Positions 7,226 to 13,882 of a stretch of DNA of 57,495 nucleotides are shown piece by piece; positions within the stretch are counted from its first letter, which is position 1, and the number at the start of each line of letters is the position of its first letter. Source of the stretch: a virus; the IMG/VR virus record IMGVR_UViG_3300044742_000040, positions 1 to 57,495 of that record; one strand, 5' to 3'. Under the pieces are notes generated by a model, which did no database searches, was not told where the DNA came from, and was given only the letters and a program-made list of their open reading frames with translations. A program made the translations under genes and the position numbers.

Positions 7226-7453
7226 ATGGATATTACGGTACCTGATAGTGTTTCATTCTACACAGAGGAATATAGGAACGGCATGTGGAAATGGGGTAAC
7301 TACTGCTTCGCGCATGCTGTGCTTCGCGCTCTTGAAAGCGAGCAGATCAAGACGAAACTTGTGGAATCCTATCTTAGTCCTCCGTGCGATGATTGTACGA
7401 ACTTCGGTGACCCACAGTCGCACGAACTCTCGTCTCTCAGGAGGGAGCAGTAG
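7226..7453 (+). CDS. Unknown protein with Cys pair, 75 aa
   Basis: ATG immediately after the previous stop, with AGGAGAGG about 15 bases upstream. It contains PPCDDCTNFG, a CxxC pair, and an aromatic centre (MWKWGNYCFAHAVLRAL). A small metal-binding protein is possible. No family was recognised. Confidence 0.55.
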   Translation: MDITVPDSVSFYTEEYRNGMWKWGNYCFAHAVLRALESEQIKTKLVESYLSPPCDDCTNFGDPQSHELSSLRREQ

Positions 7454-7454
7454 T

Positions 7455-8018
7455 ATGGATATCGAAAAGAAACGCGCCGAGTACATGACGTGGGACAGGG
7501 AACGTCTCGCTGATTACATCATCAATCGGACTCTCAACAATTTCGTAGCTCGCTACGCAGATTATGGGGATGACGAGGATGGTGTTGTCCGTGATCATGA
7601 CAAGCGTATTCCCTATATCGGATGGTTCTGGCGGGACGTAGACTTTGCAAGTAGAGAGCCGTACATTCCGATTGGTAATTGTGGAGAATTCATCGGCTTC
7701 ATGGAGAACAACAAATGGGATTACCCGCAGCGTCGGCTTACTCCCGATGAAGTCAAGCAAGTTGTGGATATCGTGTGTGAGGCTCACCGTCTAAATAGAG
7801 AAGGTGGCTTGCTCTCTGATATCGAGAAGAACACAATTGCCAAGCTTGAGGAATTGTGGCCGGTAATGCAGACGTTCAAGATTGGGACTACGGGCTACTG
7901 GATTTACGGCCCACAGGGACAGGTCGGCCATGCTGACGACGCCGATGCTGCAAACACAATGATCGTAATGCTCCAAGAGGCGGCACCCGGACTGCGCTAC
8001 TGGAAGGAACCAGTGTAA
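7455..8018 (+). CDS. Unknown protein, 187 aa
   Basis: The ATG at 7455 was chosen because GGAGGGAG sits 7 bases upstream and it directly follows the previous stop. The chain is acidic with aromatic clusters (YIGWFWRDVDF) and a helix that resembles a short DNA-binding segment (RRLTPDEVKQVVDIVCEAHR). The C-terminus has GTTGYWIYGPQGQVGHAD. No family was recognised. Confidence 0.65.
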   Translation: MDIEKKRAEYMTWDRERLADYIINRTLNNFVARYADYGDDEDGVVRDHDKRIPYIGWFWRDVDFASREPYIPIGNCGEFIGFMENNKWDYPQRRLTPDEVKQVVDIVCEAHRLNREGGLLSDIEKNTIAKLEELWPVMQTFKIGTTGYWIYGPQGQVGHADDADAANTMIVMLQEAAPGLRYWKEPV

Positions 8019-8082
8019 TCGTTTTCCGTTCTGGCAACGCAGATTTCCGCGCGCATTTTTTCTAGGATTTAGGAGGGTAGGT

Positions 8083-8256
8083 ATGGCTAAGCGAACTAAG
8101 ATCATAAAGGTCAAGGGTCACTACCGTTCGATCCCTGACGAATCGACTGGACATTTCTATACCGATAGACTCGGACACGAAGTCTACATCGTCAAGATGA
8201 AGAAGATATACGTAAAGGGATACGACAAGATTGTGGTATACGACGATGGTACTTGA
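8083..8256 (+). CDS. Small basic protein, 57 aa
   Basis: A good GGAGGG ribosome site lies 6 bases before the ATG. The product is strongly basic, with Lys/Arg in the first ten residues and again in KMKKIYVKGYDK, and looks like a small beta barrel or sheet. Nucleic acid binding is plausible from charge only. Confidence 0.65.
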   Translation: MAKRTKIIKVKGHYRSIPDESTGHFYTDRLGHEVYIVKMKKIYVKGYDKIVVYDDGT

Positions 8257-8620
8257 TAATTCAACTCAGGATGGCGGCATGGAAGCTGACGAATTTTATG
8301 GGATGGCGAAGGAACCAGGCTTTCCTGATGAAATGATCTTTCAGATTCACGCAGCGAATCCAAAGAATGAAGGTACGTTCTCCCGTGAGGGTATAACTGA
8401 CACAGTTGAACTCATGGACGCCTTCATCATGGCGCGTGTCTTTGCGACTTGGAAGAAAACAGGGAACCCACCGAAGCATATGAAGATGCATGTCAAGATC
8501 GAATGGGAACCTGAAACTAACATTGCTTTGCAGATCGGTGATATTCCCTGGTTCGATGGCGACCTAGCTGGCAACGGCTTGACACAGGTAGATGGGGAGA
8601 ATAGAATCCCTCGCGCATGA
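8246..8620 (+). CDS. Unknown protein, 124 aa
   Basis: The ATG at 8246 lies just inside the previous gene; a later ATG at 8279 would also be possible. The product is acidic, with PPKHMKMHVKIEWEPETN in the second half, suggesting beta strands. No family was recognised. Its 3' end contains the promoter at 8579. Confidence 0.6.
   Translation: MVLDNSTQDGGMEADEFYGMAKEPGFPDEMIFQIHAANPKNEGTFSREGITDTVELMDAFIMARVFATWKKTGNPPKHMKMHVKIEWEPETNIALQIGDIPWFDGDLAGNGLTQVDGENRIPRA
8579..8607 (+). promoter_or_regulatory. Sigma70-type promoter
   Basis: TTGACA (8579-8584), 17 bases, TAGAAT (8602-8607). The expected start is about 8614, only a few bases before the ATG at 8617. A transcript from here would be leaderless or nearly so for the 39-aa membrane protein. 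Confidence 0.65.
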
Positions 8621-8736
8621 TCCGCAATCGAAAATGGCTATGGCTTGTGCCCGCCATATTCGTACTAGATTGGATAATTGGCCTGATCCTCATAGCTTGG
8701 GAAATCAATCTACTTAGAAAGATGCTTGACAACTAG
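8617..8736 (+). CDS. One-helix membrane protein, 39 aa
   Basis: ATGA overlap with the previous stop. A basic N-terminus (RNRKW) is followed by one membrane helix (LWLVPAIFVLDWIIGLILIAW) and a basic tail. No ribosome site is visible, in line with leaderless translation from the promoter at 8579. It is the last gene before the sRNA and transglycosylase region, so a holin-like or regulatory membrane role could be considered. The promoter at 8726 lies in its last codons. Confidence 0.6.
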   Translation: MIRNRKWLWLVPAIFVLDWIIGLILIAWEINLLRKMLDN

Positions 8737-8754
8737 GTAGCTTCATGCTAACGT
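8726..8754 (+). promoter_or_regulatory. Sigma70-type promoter of the sRNA
   Basis: TTGACA (8726-8731), 17 bases ending in TGC (an extended -10 TGn), and TAACGT (8749-8754). The expected start is 8760-8762, the first base of a hairpin. Promoter, 7-bp hairpin and terminator occupy only 100 bases. Confidence 0.75.
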
Positions 8755-8759
8755 GCGGT

Positions 8760-8825
8760 GTGTACCTCCCTTGGTACACGCTCAGGAGAGAGTCAGGGGT
8801 ATTCCTGGCTCTCTCCTTCGTTTTA
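8760..8825 (+). ncRNA. Predicted sRNA with anti-Shine-Dalgarno loop
   Basis: GTGTACC (8760-8766) pairs with GGTACAC (8773-8779), presenting TCCCTT in the loop. With the stem breathing, CCTCCCTTGG (8765-8774) is an exact complement of CCAAGGGAGG, the extended ribosome site of many genes in this genome. A terminator follows: AGGAGAGAG-T-CAGG (8784-8797) with CCTG-G-CTCTCTCCT (8804-8817), 14 bp with one wobble, then TCGTTTTA. It resembles in principle sRNAs that block ribosome sites through UCCC loops. The alternative is an attenuator in front of the transglycosylase gene. Confidence 0.7.
8784..8825 (+). terminator. Rho-independent terminator of the sRNA
   Basis: A 14-bp stem including one G-U pair, a 6-base loop and a TCGTTTTA tail. 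It is one of the strongest terminators in the window, and ends a transcript only about 65 bases long. Confidence 0.85.
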
Positions 8826-8841
8826 TGCAGATTTACAAATC

Positions 8842-8937
8842 CACGGGGCATCGATAAAAGGGTGGACACTCTCCCCCCTCCCCTCCGCGTACCCCCATGC
8901 GCGGAACCCCTGGAAGGGTGTCTACCCTAGCCCCGTG
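8842..8937 (+). ncRNA. Long hairpin RNA with C-rich single strands (6C-like)
   Basis: CACGGGGC (8842-8849) pairs perfectly with GCCCCGTG (8930-8937). Inside it AGGGTGGACAC (8859-8869) pairs with GTGTCTACCCT (8918-8928) with one G-U. The apex carries an 18-base pure pyrimidine run ending at 8886 and a hairpin CCGCG/CGCGG (8885-8904) with a CCCCC loop; another CCCC run follows. C-rich loops of this sort define the actinobacterial 6C sRNA class, which binds G-rich ribosome sites. Homology to 6C is not claimed; the likeness is architectural. Confidence 0.6.
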
Positions 8938-8942
8938 AGGTC

Positions 8943-8963
8943 ATGCAATCTAACAGGAGGTAG
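8943..8963 (+). other. Possible 6-codon upstream ORF ending in AGG AGG TAG
   Basis: ATG at 8943 opens a six-codon frame (MQSNRR) whose last two sense codons are AGG AGG, which together are the ribosome site of the next gene. Its TAG at 8961-8963 lies 5 bases before the proposed CTG start at 8969. Termination here could feed reinitiation. Its own ribosome site is weak. Confidence 0.4.
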
Positions 8964-8968
8964 CAGTC

Positions 8969-9562
8969 CTGCTAGCTTTCGCTGCCATACTAGTCGTACT
9001 ACTGCTTACCAGTAGTGGCGACGGCCAACAGCAAGCGTCACAGGAAAAGGTCAGGGTAATCGCTAACGGTACTAACGTAAGTAGCGTTAGGCAGGAATGC
9101 AAGTCGGCTGAAAAAGCCATAATTTACTACCGTGGTAAGACATGGAGTTACCAAAGGAAACTAGGTGAGACTCCGCTATCGACAAATCATCCCGAACGTA
9201 AAAAGAACGCTTGTGCATATAAGCGTTTCGTTGTCGGGAATTGGCGCAGACTTGCCAAAGCATACAGACAAGAGTACGCAAAATGGGAGTATAACTACGC
9301 ATGGTGGAAATGGCTCCCCTCCAAATGGCAAAGGATAGCTCACTGTGAAACTAGTAAAGGACACTACGTACCCGGAGACTGGCGACACAACAGTGGTACC
9401 TATCAAGGGGCATTCGGTTTCTACTACGGCACCTGGGACGCATACAAGCCAGCCGGTGCGCCTTCCGAAGCCTATCTCGCCACTCCACGGCAACAGTACC
9501 AAGCTGCCCTTAACGTCTATTCTGACCACGGCTACGGTGCGTGGGGATGCGGCGGGGCGTAG
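8969..9562 (+). CDS. Secreted transglycosylase-fold (Rpf-like) protein with CTG start
   Basis: 197 codons. The reading frame is open from 8954 to 9562 but holds no in-frame ATG, GTG or TTG. CTG at 8969, 8 bases after AGGAGG (8955-8960), is the best start. It gives a signal peptide (LAFAAILVVLLLTSSGDG), a Cys/Lys-rich middle, and a C-terminal domain of the resuscitation-promoting-factor/transglycosylase type. That domain has CETSKGHYVPGDW with the catalytic Glu, YQGAFGFYYGTWDAY, and an ending of HGYGAWGCGG. Such proteins cut peptidoglycan. It lies far from the main lysis cassette, in the early region, so it may remodel the wall early, exclude other phages, or be virion-associated. The family call is good, the start an inference. 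Confidence 0.75.
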   Translation: MLAFAAILVVLLLTSSGDGQQQASQEKVRVIANGTNVSSVRQECKSAEKAIIYYRGKTWSYQRKLGETPLSTNHPERKKNACAYKRFVVGNWRRLAKAYRQEYAKWEYNYAWWKWLPSKWQRIAHCETSKGHYVPGDWRHNSGTYQGAFGFYYGTWDAYKPAGAPSEAYLATPRQQYQAALNVYSDHGYGAWGCGGA

Positions 9563-9622
9563 GTGGCGAAGATTTCTGCAACGTATAGGATACTACAATA
9601 AAGTAGATCGCAAGCCCTGGTA

Positions 9623-10087
9623 GTGTCTGCGGTACCCGACCTAGAGGAGTTTTGTACCTCCTGTGGTGGTTGGGTATCGTATCTTCATTTCAACTACGAT
9701 ACAGGCTGGTGTATAGATTGTTCAGGTTCGATAGATCACCGAGCAAAGTGCATTCACTGTGGCAATGTACTAATCGGAAGCGACCTGTACCGCACTACGT
9801 GTCATACTTGTCGGCAAGAGCTTTGGTTAGAGAAACATGGCGACACGATAGAATTACTCATGATTGTCAGAGGCTACAGTTTTGCACAAGCAAGAGAAAC
9901 CGTAACAGAGCAAGCCCGTCCGATATGCCAAGCCTGTAATAAACCTATCAAGGGTGCCAAGGACGGGGCGCTGTTCCACAAAAGAAATGAGAACAACACT
10001 GCCTGCCATGCAGCGTATCTCAAATTCAAAGTGTTAACGAAGTCGGGCTTGACAATCACGGAAGCTCTTGCTATCATCCGTGGTTAA
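9623..10087 (+). CDS. Multi-zinc-finger protein, 154 aa
   Basis: GTG start at 9623. Cys pairs occur as CTSC, CIDC, CIHC, CHTC and CQAC, plus a final His/Cys near residue 130, enough for two or three zinc sites. The C-terminal half has a helix pair (AYLKFKVLTKSGLTITEA). It probably binds nucleic acid. It lies just upstream of the SNF2-type helicase, whose promoter is inside its 3' end. Confidence 0.7.
   Translation: MSAVPDLEEFCTSCGGWVSYLHFNYDTGWCIDCSGSIDHRAKCIHCGNVLIGSDLYRTTCHTCRQELWLEKHGDTIELLMIVRGYSFAQARETVTEQARPICQACNKPIKGAKDGALFHKRNENNTACHAAYLKFKVLTKSGLTITEALAIIRG
10049..10077 (+). promoter_or_regulatory. Sigma70-type promoter of the helicase gene
   Basis: TTGACA (10049-10054), 17 bases, TATCAT (10072-10077), in the last codons of the zinc-finger gene. 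The expected start is near 10084, placing the ribosome site CCAAGGGAGA (10093-10102) at the front of a short leader. Confidence 0.6.
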
Positions 10088-10105
10088 CCGTACCAAGGGA
10101 GAAAG

Positions 10106-11614
10106 ATGACAGAGCTATTGTTTGAGGATTTGATATCTGACGACCAGTATGAAAAACGAGATTGGCAAGAGAAGGACTTGCGTTACCTCTCGCCGATGCC
10201 ATACTCGGCCAACTGGTCACAGATGGGTTGTTTCAAAACCAGCACAGGATTGTGGCTGCTGGAAAAGAAACGAGTAAAGAACGCTCTTATCATTACGTCC
10301 AAGATGGGCAAGGGTGCGTACTTCTCGGACTTCTATAAGTGTCTGCCGGAATCATGGGAACTGTACAACCTCGGTATCCATGATGCCACGCTACGTATAG
10401 AGGACTTTGAGAAGGATACCACTATCAATGAACTGCTGTACACGATCAAGAGTGGACGGCACAACTACCCAATGGTGGTACTCGCACACTATGACGTGTT
10501 TACTACTGCTGCCAATACCAACTCTGCAAAGAAATCGAAAGATGGTATTGGCATCTTCGACAAGCTGAAGACAATCAAGTGGGATATGATTCTACCTGAT
10601 GAAGCTCACAGGTTGAAGAATCCTAAGACACAATGGACTAGGAATATCAAGAAACTCAAGGCTGAGAATAAGCATATCATGACCGGGACAGGCTTTGTCA
10701 ATAATCCTGCCGAAATGTGGTCACTGCTGAACTTCTTGAACCCTAACGAATTCTCTAGCTATTGGGCATTCCGTAACTACTTCTGCGATCAGTGGATGGA
10801 CGCACGTGGATTCAGATTCATACGTGGTATCCTCCCGCATAGACTTGAGGAGTTTCGTGCCCTACGTAAGAGACTTGGCCCTCGGCATACGATGGCTAAG
10901 GTTCACAGAGGTATTGCGAAGCCAATCGAGAGTGTTCACCCGGTTGAACTCAACGCAACACAGCGCCGTATGTACAATGAAATCAAGACGGTGCTGCGGA
11001 CGATGGATCAGAAGGGTGCCGATCTAACGTCACCGAACGTCTTGAGTCAGCTTAATCGACTGAGGCAGATTTCGGTAGCGACACCGAATGTACTCGGCCG
11101 TGAATTTAGTCAAAAGCAGAACCGTATGGTTACGGATATCGAACTGGTCGAGCCGTCGTCCAAGCTAGATGATGTAATGAAGATTCTTGAGGAGCTAGAC
11201 GAGCCTGAGCAGAAGGTGGTTGTGTTCAGTAACTTCAAAGACCCGCTCAAGCTACTCAAGGTCAGGTTGGATAAAGCCGATATCGGCTACCTACACTTGG
11301 AGCAGCATCATAGTGAATCAGAACGATACCGAATCTGGCACGACCTATTTCGTAAACCCGAATACCAAGTGTTTCTGTCTACCCTCGCATTGGGTGGCGA
11401 GTCTATTAACCTATCCTGCGCTCAGTATCTCATATTCCTCGACAGGTCTTGGTCGCCAAAGGATATGATGCAGGCAATAGGTAGAGTCTACCGACCAGGC
11501 CAACAGCATGCTTGTGAGGTTATCTACATTAACGCGGATCGCACGGTAGATTCCTACGTCAAGACCAAGCTCGATACCAAAGGAAGATGGTTCAATGAAA
11601 TCTTCGGAGACTAA
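10106..11614 (+). CDS. SNF2-family DNA helicase/ATPase
   Basis: 502 aa. Superfamily 2 motifs appear in order: motif I MGCFKTSTGLWLLEK, motif II LPDEAHRLKN (DEAH), motif III MTGTGFVNNPAEMW, then in the second domain FLSTLALGGESINLSCA and motif VI QAIGRVYRPGQ. This is the SNF2-like layout common in phage replication regions. It would use ATP to translocate on DNA, probably in replication or recombination. The N-terminus carries LFEDLISDDQYEK, a variant of the LFEEIS motif. ATG chosen 3-4 bases after CCAAGGGAGA. Confidence 0.92.
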   Translation: MTELLFEDLISDDQYEKRDWQEKDLRYLSPMPYSANWSQMGCFKTSTGLWLLEKKRVKNALIITSKMGKGAYFSDFYKCLPESWELYNLGIHDATLRIEDFEKDTTINELLYTIKSGRHNYPMVVLAHYDVFTTAANTNSAKKSKDGIGIFDKLKTIKWDMILPDEAHRLKNPKTQWTRNIKKLKAENKHIMTGTGFVNNPAEMWSLLNFLNPNEFSSYWAFRNYFCDQWMDARGFRFIRGILPHRLEEFRALRKRLGPRHTMAKVHRGIAKPIESVHPVELNATQRRMYNEIKTVLRTMDQKGADLTSPNVLSQLNRLRQISVATPNVLGREFSQKQNRMVTDIELVEPSSKLDDVMKILEELDEPEQKVVVFSNFKDPLKLLKVRLDKADIGYLHLEQHHSESERYRIWHDLFRKPEYQVFLSTLALGGESINLSCAQYLIFLDRSWSPKDMMQAIGRVYRPGQQHACEVIYINADRTVDSYVKTKLDTKGRWFNEIFGD

Positions 11615-12011
11615 TAACGTGGACTCTTTACCACATATCAGCCAGGACGGTGCGGCTTTCGACTTGGCAAACGTCGAGCAAGGGCTACGGGGTTGCGATG
11701 CCATCTATCCATACGACCAGGATCAGGCTTACCACGGCCTTCACGAATGGGCAGAGCTACTGATCGCGGATCGCAAGCGTCTCCTAGAGCAGTACGAGAA
11801 CGCGGAGACTTCCACCTGTCGTCACTGCGGCCTTGCAGGTTCTAGCACCTGCTGGTGTGGACGGTACGACGACAGAGAGGTAGGAAAGAATCCTACTTCT
11901 GATCCAGCCTCGGAACCCGCTCCCTGGACAACGCTCCATGATGGCGTTCTCGACCACATCGACCGCAAGCGAGCCGAGGGTTCTTCTCCAGCTTCGAGGC
12001 AGGACACATGA
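11595..12011 (+). CDS. Unknown protein with Cys-His cluster, 138 aa
   Basis: It starts inside the end of the helicase gene. Residues 73-90 hold CRHCGLAGSSTCWCG, a likely zinc site. The C-terminal 45 residues are Pro/Ser-rich and probably disordered, and their DNA is more GC-rich than the neighbours. The first half is helical. No family was recognised. Confidence 0.65.
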   Translation: MKSSETNNVDSLPHISQDGAAFDLANVEQGLRGCDAIYPYDQDQAYHGLHEWAELLIADRKRLLEQYENAETSTCRHCGLAGSSTCWCGRYDDREVGKNPTSDPASEPAPWTTLHDGVLDHIDRKRAEGSSPASRQDT

Positions 12012-12065
12012 CCAGGTTGTCATTGTAGGATTCCAAGTTAGATGCGAAAATCTATGGGAGGAAGA

Positions 12066-12467
12066 ATGAAAAAGCTACTGATCGGTCTAGCGATTGCAGC
12101 TAGTCTGATTTTCACAGTCGGCGCGAGTGGTGGAGGTTCCGCCACTTACAACATCGTGCTTACGTCGATTGATCCACAGCCTGATCTACAACACTATGGG
12201 ATTGCTCACTTTAATGTAAGCTTCTCAGATGGAAGATTCCATCAGTGCTGTGATTTCGTTCAAGTTGTAACGACATGCGACAATGGCTATACCGAAGGTG
12301 GTGGCCCTGCCAAAACTCTATGGTATACGGCACTCACTCCGATGATCGGTGTATTCTACAAGTACAACATGGTACCAACTACGTGCCATTCGTGGGTCGA
12401 GCGAATCACTGACCATAACAAGCGGCAGGGTGTGACTTCACCTATTGTCACTTACGCTACCGGCTAG
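12066..12467 (+). CDS. Secreted protein, 133 aa
   Basis: The ATG at 12066 has GGGAGGA 4 bases upstream. Residues 1-22 (KKLLIGLAIAASLIFTVGASG) form a signal peptide. The mature part is beta-rich with four Cys (HQCCDFVQVVTTC, VPTTCHSW) that could make disulfides. It is one of several secreted early proteins here (also 1583, 8969, 13883, 15816). The role is unknown. Confidence 0.7.
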   Translation: MKKLLIGLAIAASLIFTVGASGGGSATYNIVLTSIDPQPDLQHYGIAHFNVSFSDGRFHQCCDFVQVVTTCDNGYTEGGGPAKTLWYTALTPMIGVFYKYNMVPTTCHSWVERITDHNKRQGVTSPIVTYATG

Positions 12468-12469
12468 TC

Positions 12470-12595
12470 ATGGAAACTCAGAACGAATACAATAGCAACA
12501 TGAAGGCAGGAATCATCATTGCACTGTGTATTGCAGCATCGCTATTTGTCATCGGATTCCTATTTGGTATGGTTGTGGGCGTGTTGCTAGGATGA
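12470..12595 (+). CDS. One-helix membrane protein, 41 aa
   Basis: ATG 2 bases after the previous stop. A short polar N-terminus (ETQNEYNSNMKAG) is followed by one long helix (IIIALCIAASLFVIGFLFG) with Gly motifs, suitable for packing against other helices. The stop overlaps the next ATG. The role is unknown. Confidence 0.6.
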   Translation: METQNEYNSNMKAGIIIALCIAASLFVIGFLFGMVVGVLLG

Positions 12596-12783
12596 ACCAT
12601 CCAATCTGTCCACGTTGCCAGGAACCAGTTACACGTGATCCGCATGAATTGCAGATGGTTCTCGTTAATGCTCATGAGTCGGCTCCCGAGGATGCAACTA
12701 AACTTCACGCGACATTTCATGCCGCCTGTGCTGGTTTAGTATGGAATGGAACCCGTCGATACTGGTACGGAGAGGATAGGTAA
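12592..12783 (+). CDS. Small zinc-ribbon-like protein, 63 aa
   Basis: The ATG overlaps the previous stop (ATGA). The N-terminus is NHPICPRCQEPVTRD and a second ligand group, HATFHAACAGLVW, follows near residue 43, so a CxxC plus H/C zinc site is likely. Its TAATG junction couples it to the next gene. Confidence 0.65.
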   Translation: MNHPICPRCQEPVTRDPHELQMVLVNAHESAPEDATKLHATFHAACAGLVWNGTRRYWYGEDR

Positions 12784-13751
12784 TGAAAGGCGTTGGCATC
12801 TTCTTTAATATGCTGGAAGACCTAGAGAGATTTGAGGGTCTAACCAAACCTACCGCTACTGCTCCAAATGGTTACATCGATTGGGTAGCACCTATCATGG
12901 CACCCGACCAATCGTCTGTGCAACACAATAGGCCGTTGTGGGCAGAATGGAAAAAGCGTCTAGCGCCAGTCAAGTTTCTCCCGTGGCTATGGTGCGATGA
13001 TCCTGTTGTGGACATTCAAGCGGCAGGATGGATCGCAGATAACTATGAGATTGACGGGATGCTATTCAACTGCGAGAAGCCCTATGAGAGTGCTGGCCGG
13101 TGGAAAGCTTCCGTACTCGTTACTGGTATCATGCAGAATCCAAAGCTTGCAGCTAAGCCAAAGATTCTTTCATATGCAGGCATCGCTGAGATTCAGGATA
13201 TGGACTGGCGAACGTTTGAACGTGGCGGATTTACGTTCGCTCCACAAGCTTACTGGCTTGATCCGCAGAATGCGGCTAATGCCGATGCATACAAACCGTT
13301 CCCATTGTACAAGTCAGCTAACCTACCGAATCAGCTACATGTCGGATGGGACTATCGTATTCAGGTACAGGGAATCGTGGAGAAACATTGGTCGCGCATT
13401 GTTTCCTGGGATGGTGGTATCAATACAGTCGTCAAGGATATCCGTGCTAACAAGCTATATCGTATGCAGGTGGTTCCGCAGCAGGAGGGTGCGTATCACT
13501 ACTTTACTATCGCAGCCAATCGTGCTCTCTTGGACTACAAGACAGGTAAAGTGATAGTTGGTAAGATGCTTGGATTCCAGTCAGTTGACAAGATATTTCC
13601 AACAGTAGGTTACTATCCTGCCTGTCAACCTACACCCACGCAGGTTTCTGATGAACTTGATAGAATCAAGAATCTCAAGGGTGCGAGTCTGTATCTCGGT
13701 GAGACTTCACAATCGGAACACGTGAAGGCAATATGGTCAGCGATTCAGTAG
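12783..13751 (+). CDS. Glycoside-hydrolase-like TIM-barrel protein, 322 aa
   Basis: The alternation of hydrophobic strands and helices (KGVGIFFNM, KFLPWLWCDD, IDGMLFNCEKPYE, KPKILSYAGI, FTFAPQAYW, LHVGWDY, RIVSWDGGIN) is that of a TIM barrel. Acidic residues follow several strands (WCDDP, NCEKP), where glycosidases keep their catalytic pair. No signal peptide is present. It may act on host wall or capsule sugar, but the family could not be named with confidence. Confidence 0.5.
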   Translation: MKGVGIFFNMLEDLERFEGLTKPTATAPNGYIDWVAPIMAPDQSSVQHNRPLWAEWKKRLAPVKFLPWLWCDDPVVDIQAAGWIADNYEIDGMLFNCEKPYESAGRWKASVLVTGIMQNPKLAAKPKILSYAGIAEIQDMDWRTFERGGFTFAPQAYWLDPQNAANADAYKPFPLYKSANLPNQLHVGWDYRIQVQGIVEKHWSRIVSWDGGINTVVKDIRANKLYRMQVVPQQEGAYHYFTIAANRALLDYKTGKVIVGKMLGFQSVDKIFPTVGYYPACQPTPTQVSDELDRIKNLKGASLYLGETSQSEHVKAIWSAIQ

Positions 13752-13870
13752 ATTGGCTGAAGCACCTTACTGCCAGGAATGCCCTCAAATGGGGAGGGGT
13801 GATATTCGTTTACTTTATGGCAATCCTATGTATGATCGTGGCAGTACGTATTGTCGTCAGTATCTTCTAG
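13733..13870 (+). CDS. One-helix membrane protein, 45 aa
   Basis: ATG at 13733 inside the end of the previous gene. An amphipathic start (SDSVDWLKHLTARNALKWGG) precedes one membrane helix (VIFVYFMAILCMIVAVRIVV). The role is unknown. It sits between the barrel protein and the secreted Thr-rich protein. Confidence 0.55.
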   Translation: MVSDSVDWLKHLTARNALKWGGVIFVYFMAILCMIVAVRIVVSIF

Positions 13871-13882
13871 AGAGGATAGAGT

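Noticed and set aside
9345-9623. Rightward 92-aa frame beginning MKLVKD
   Set aside because: Out of frame with the transglycosylase domain, which is continuous and recognisable in the other frame. No ribosome site.
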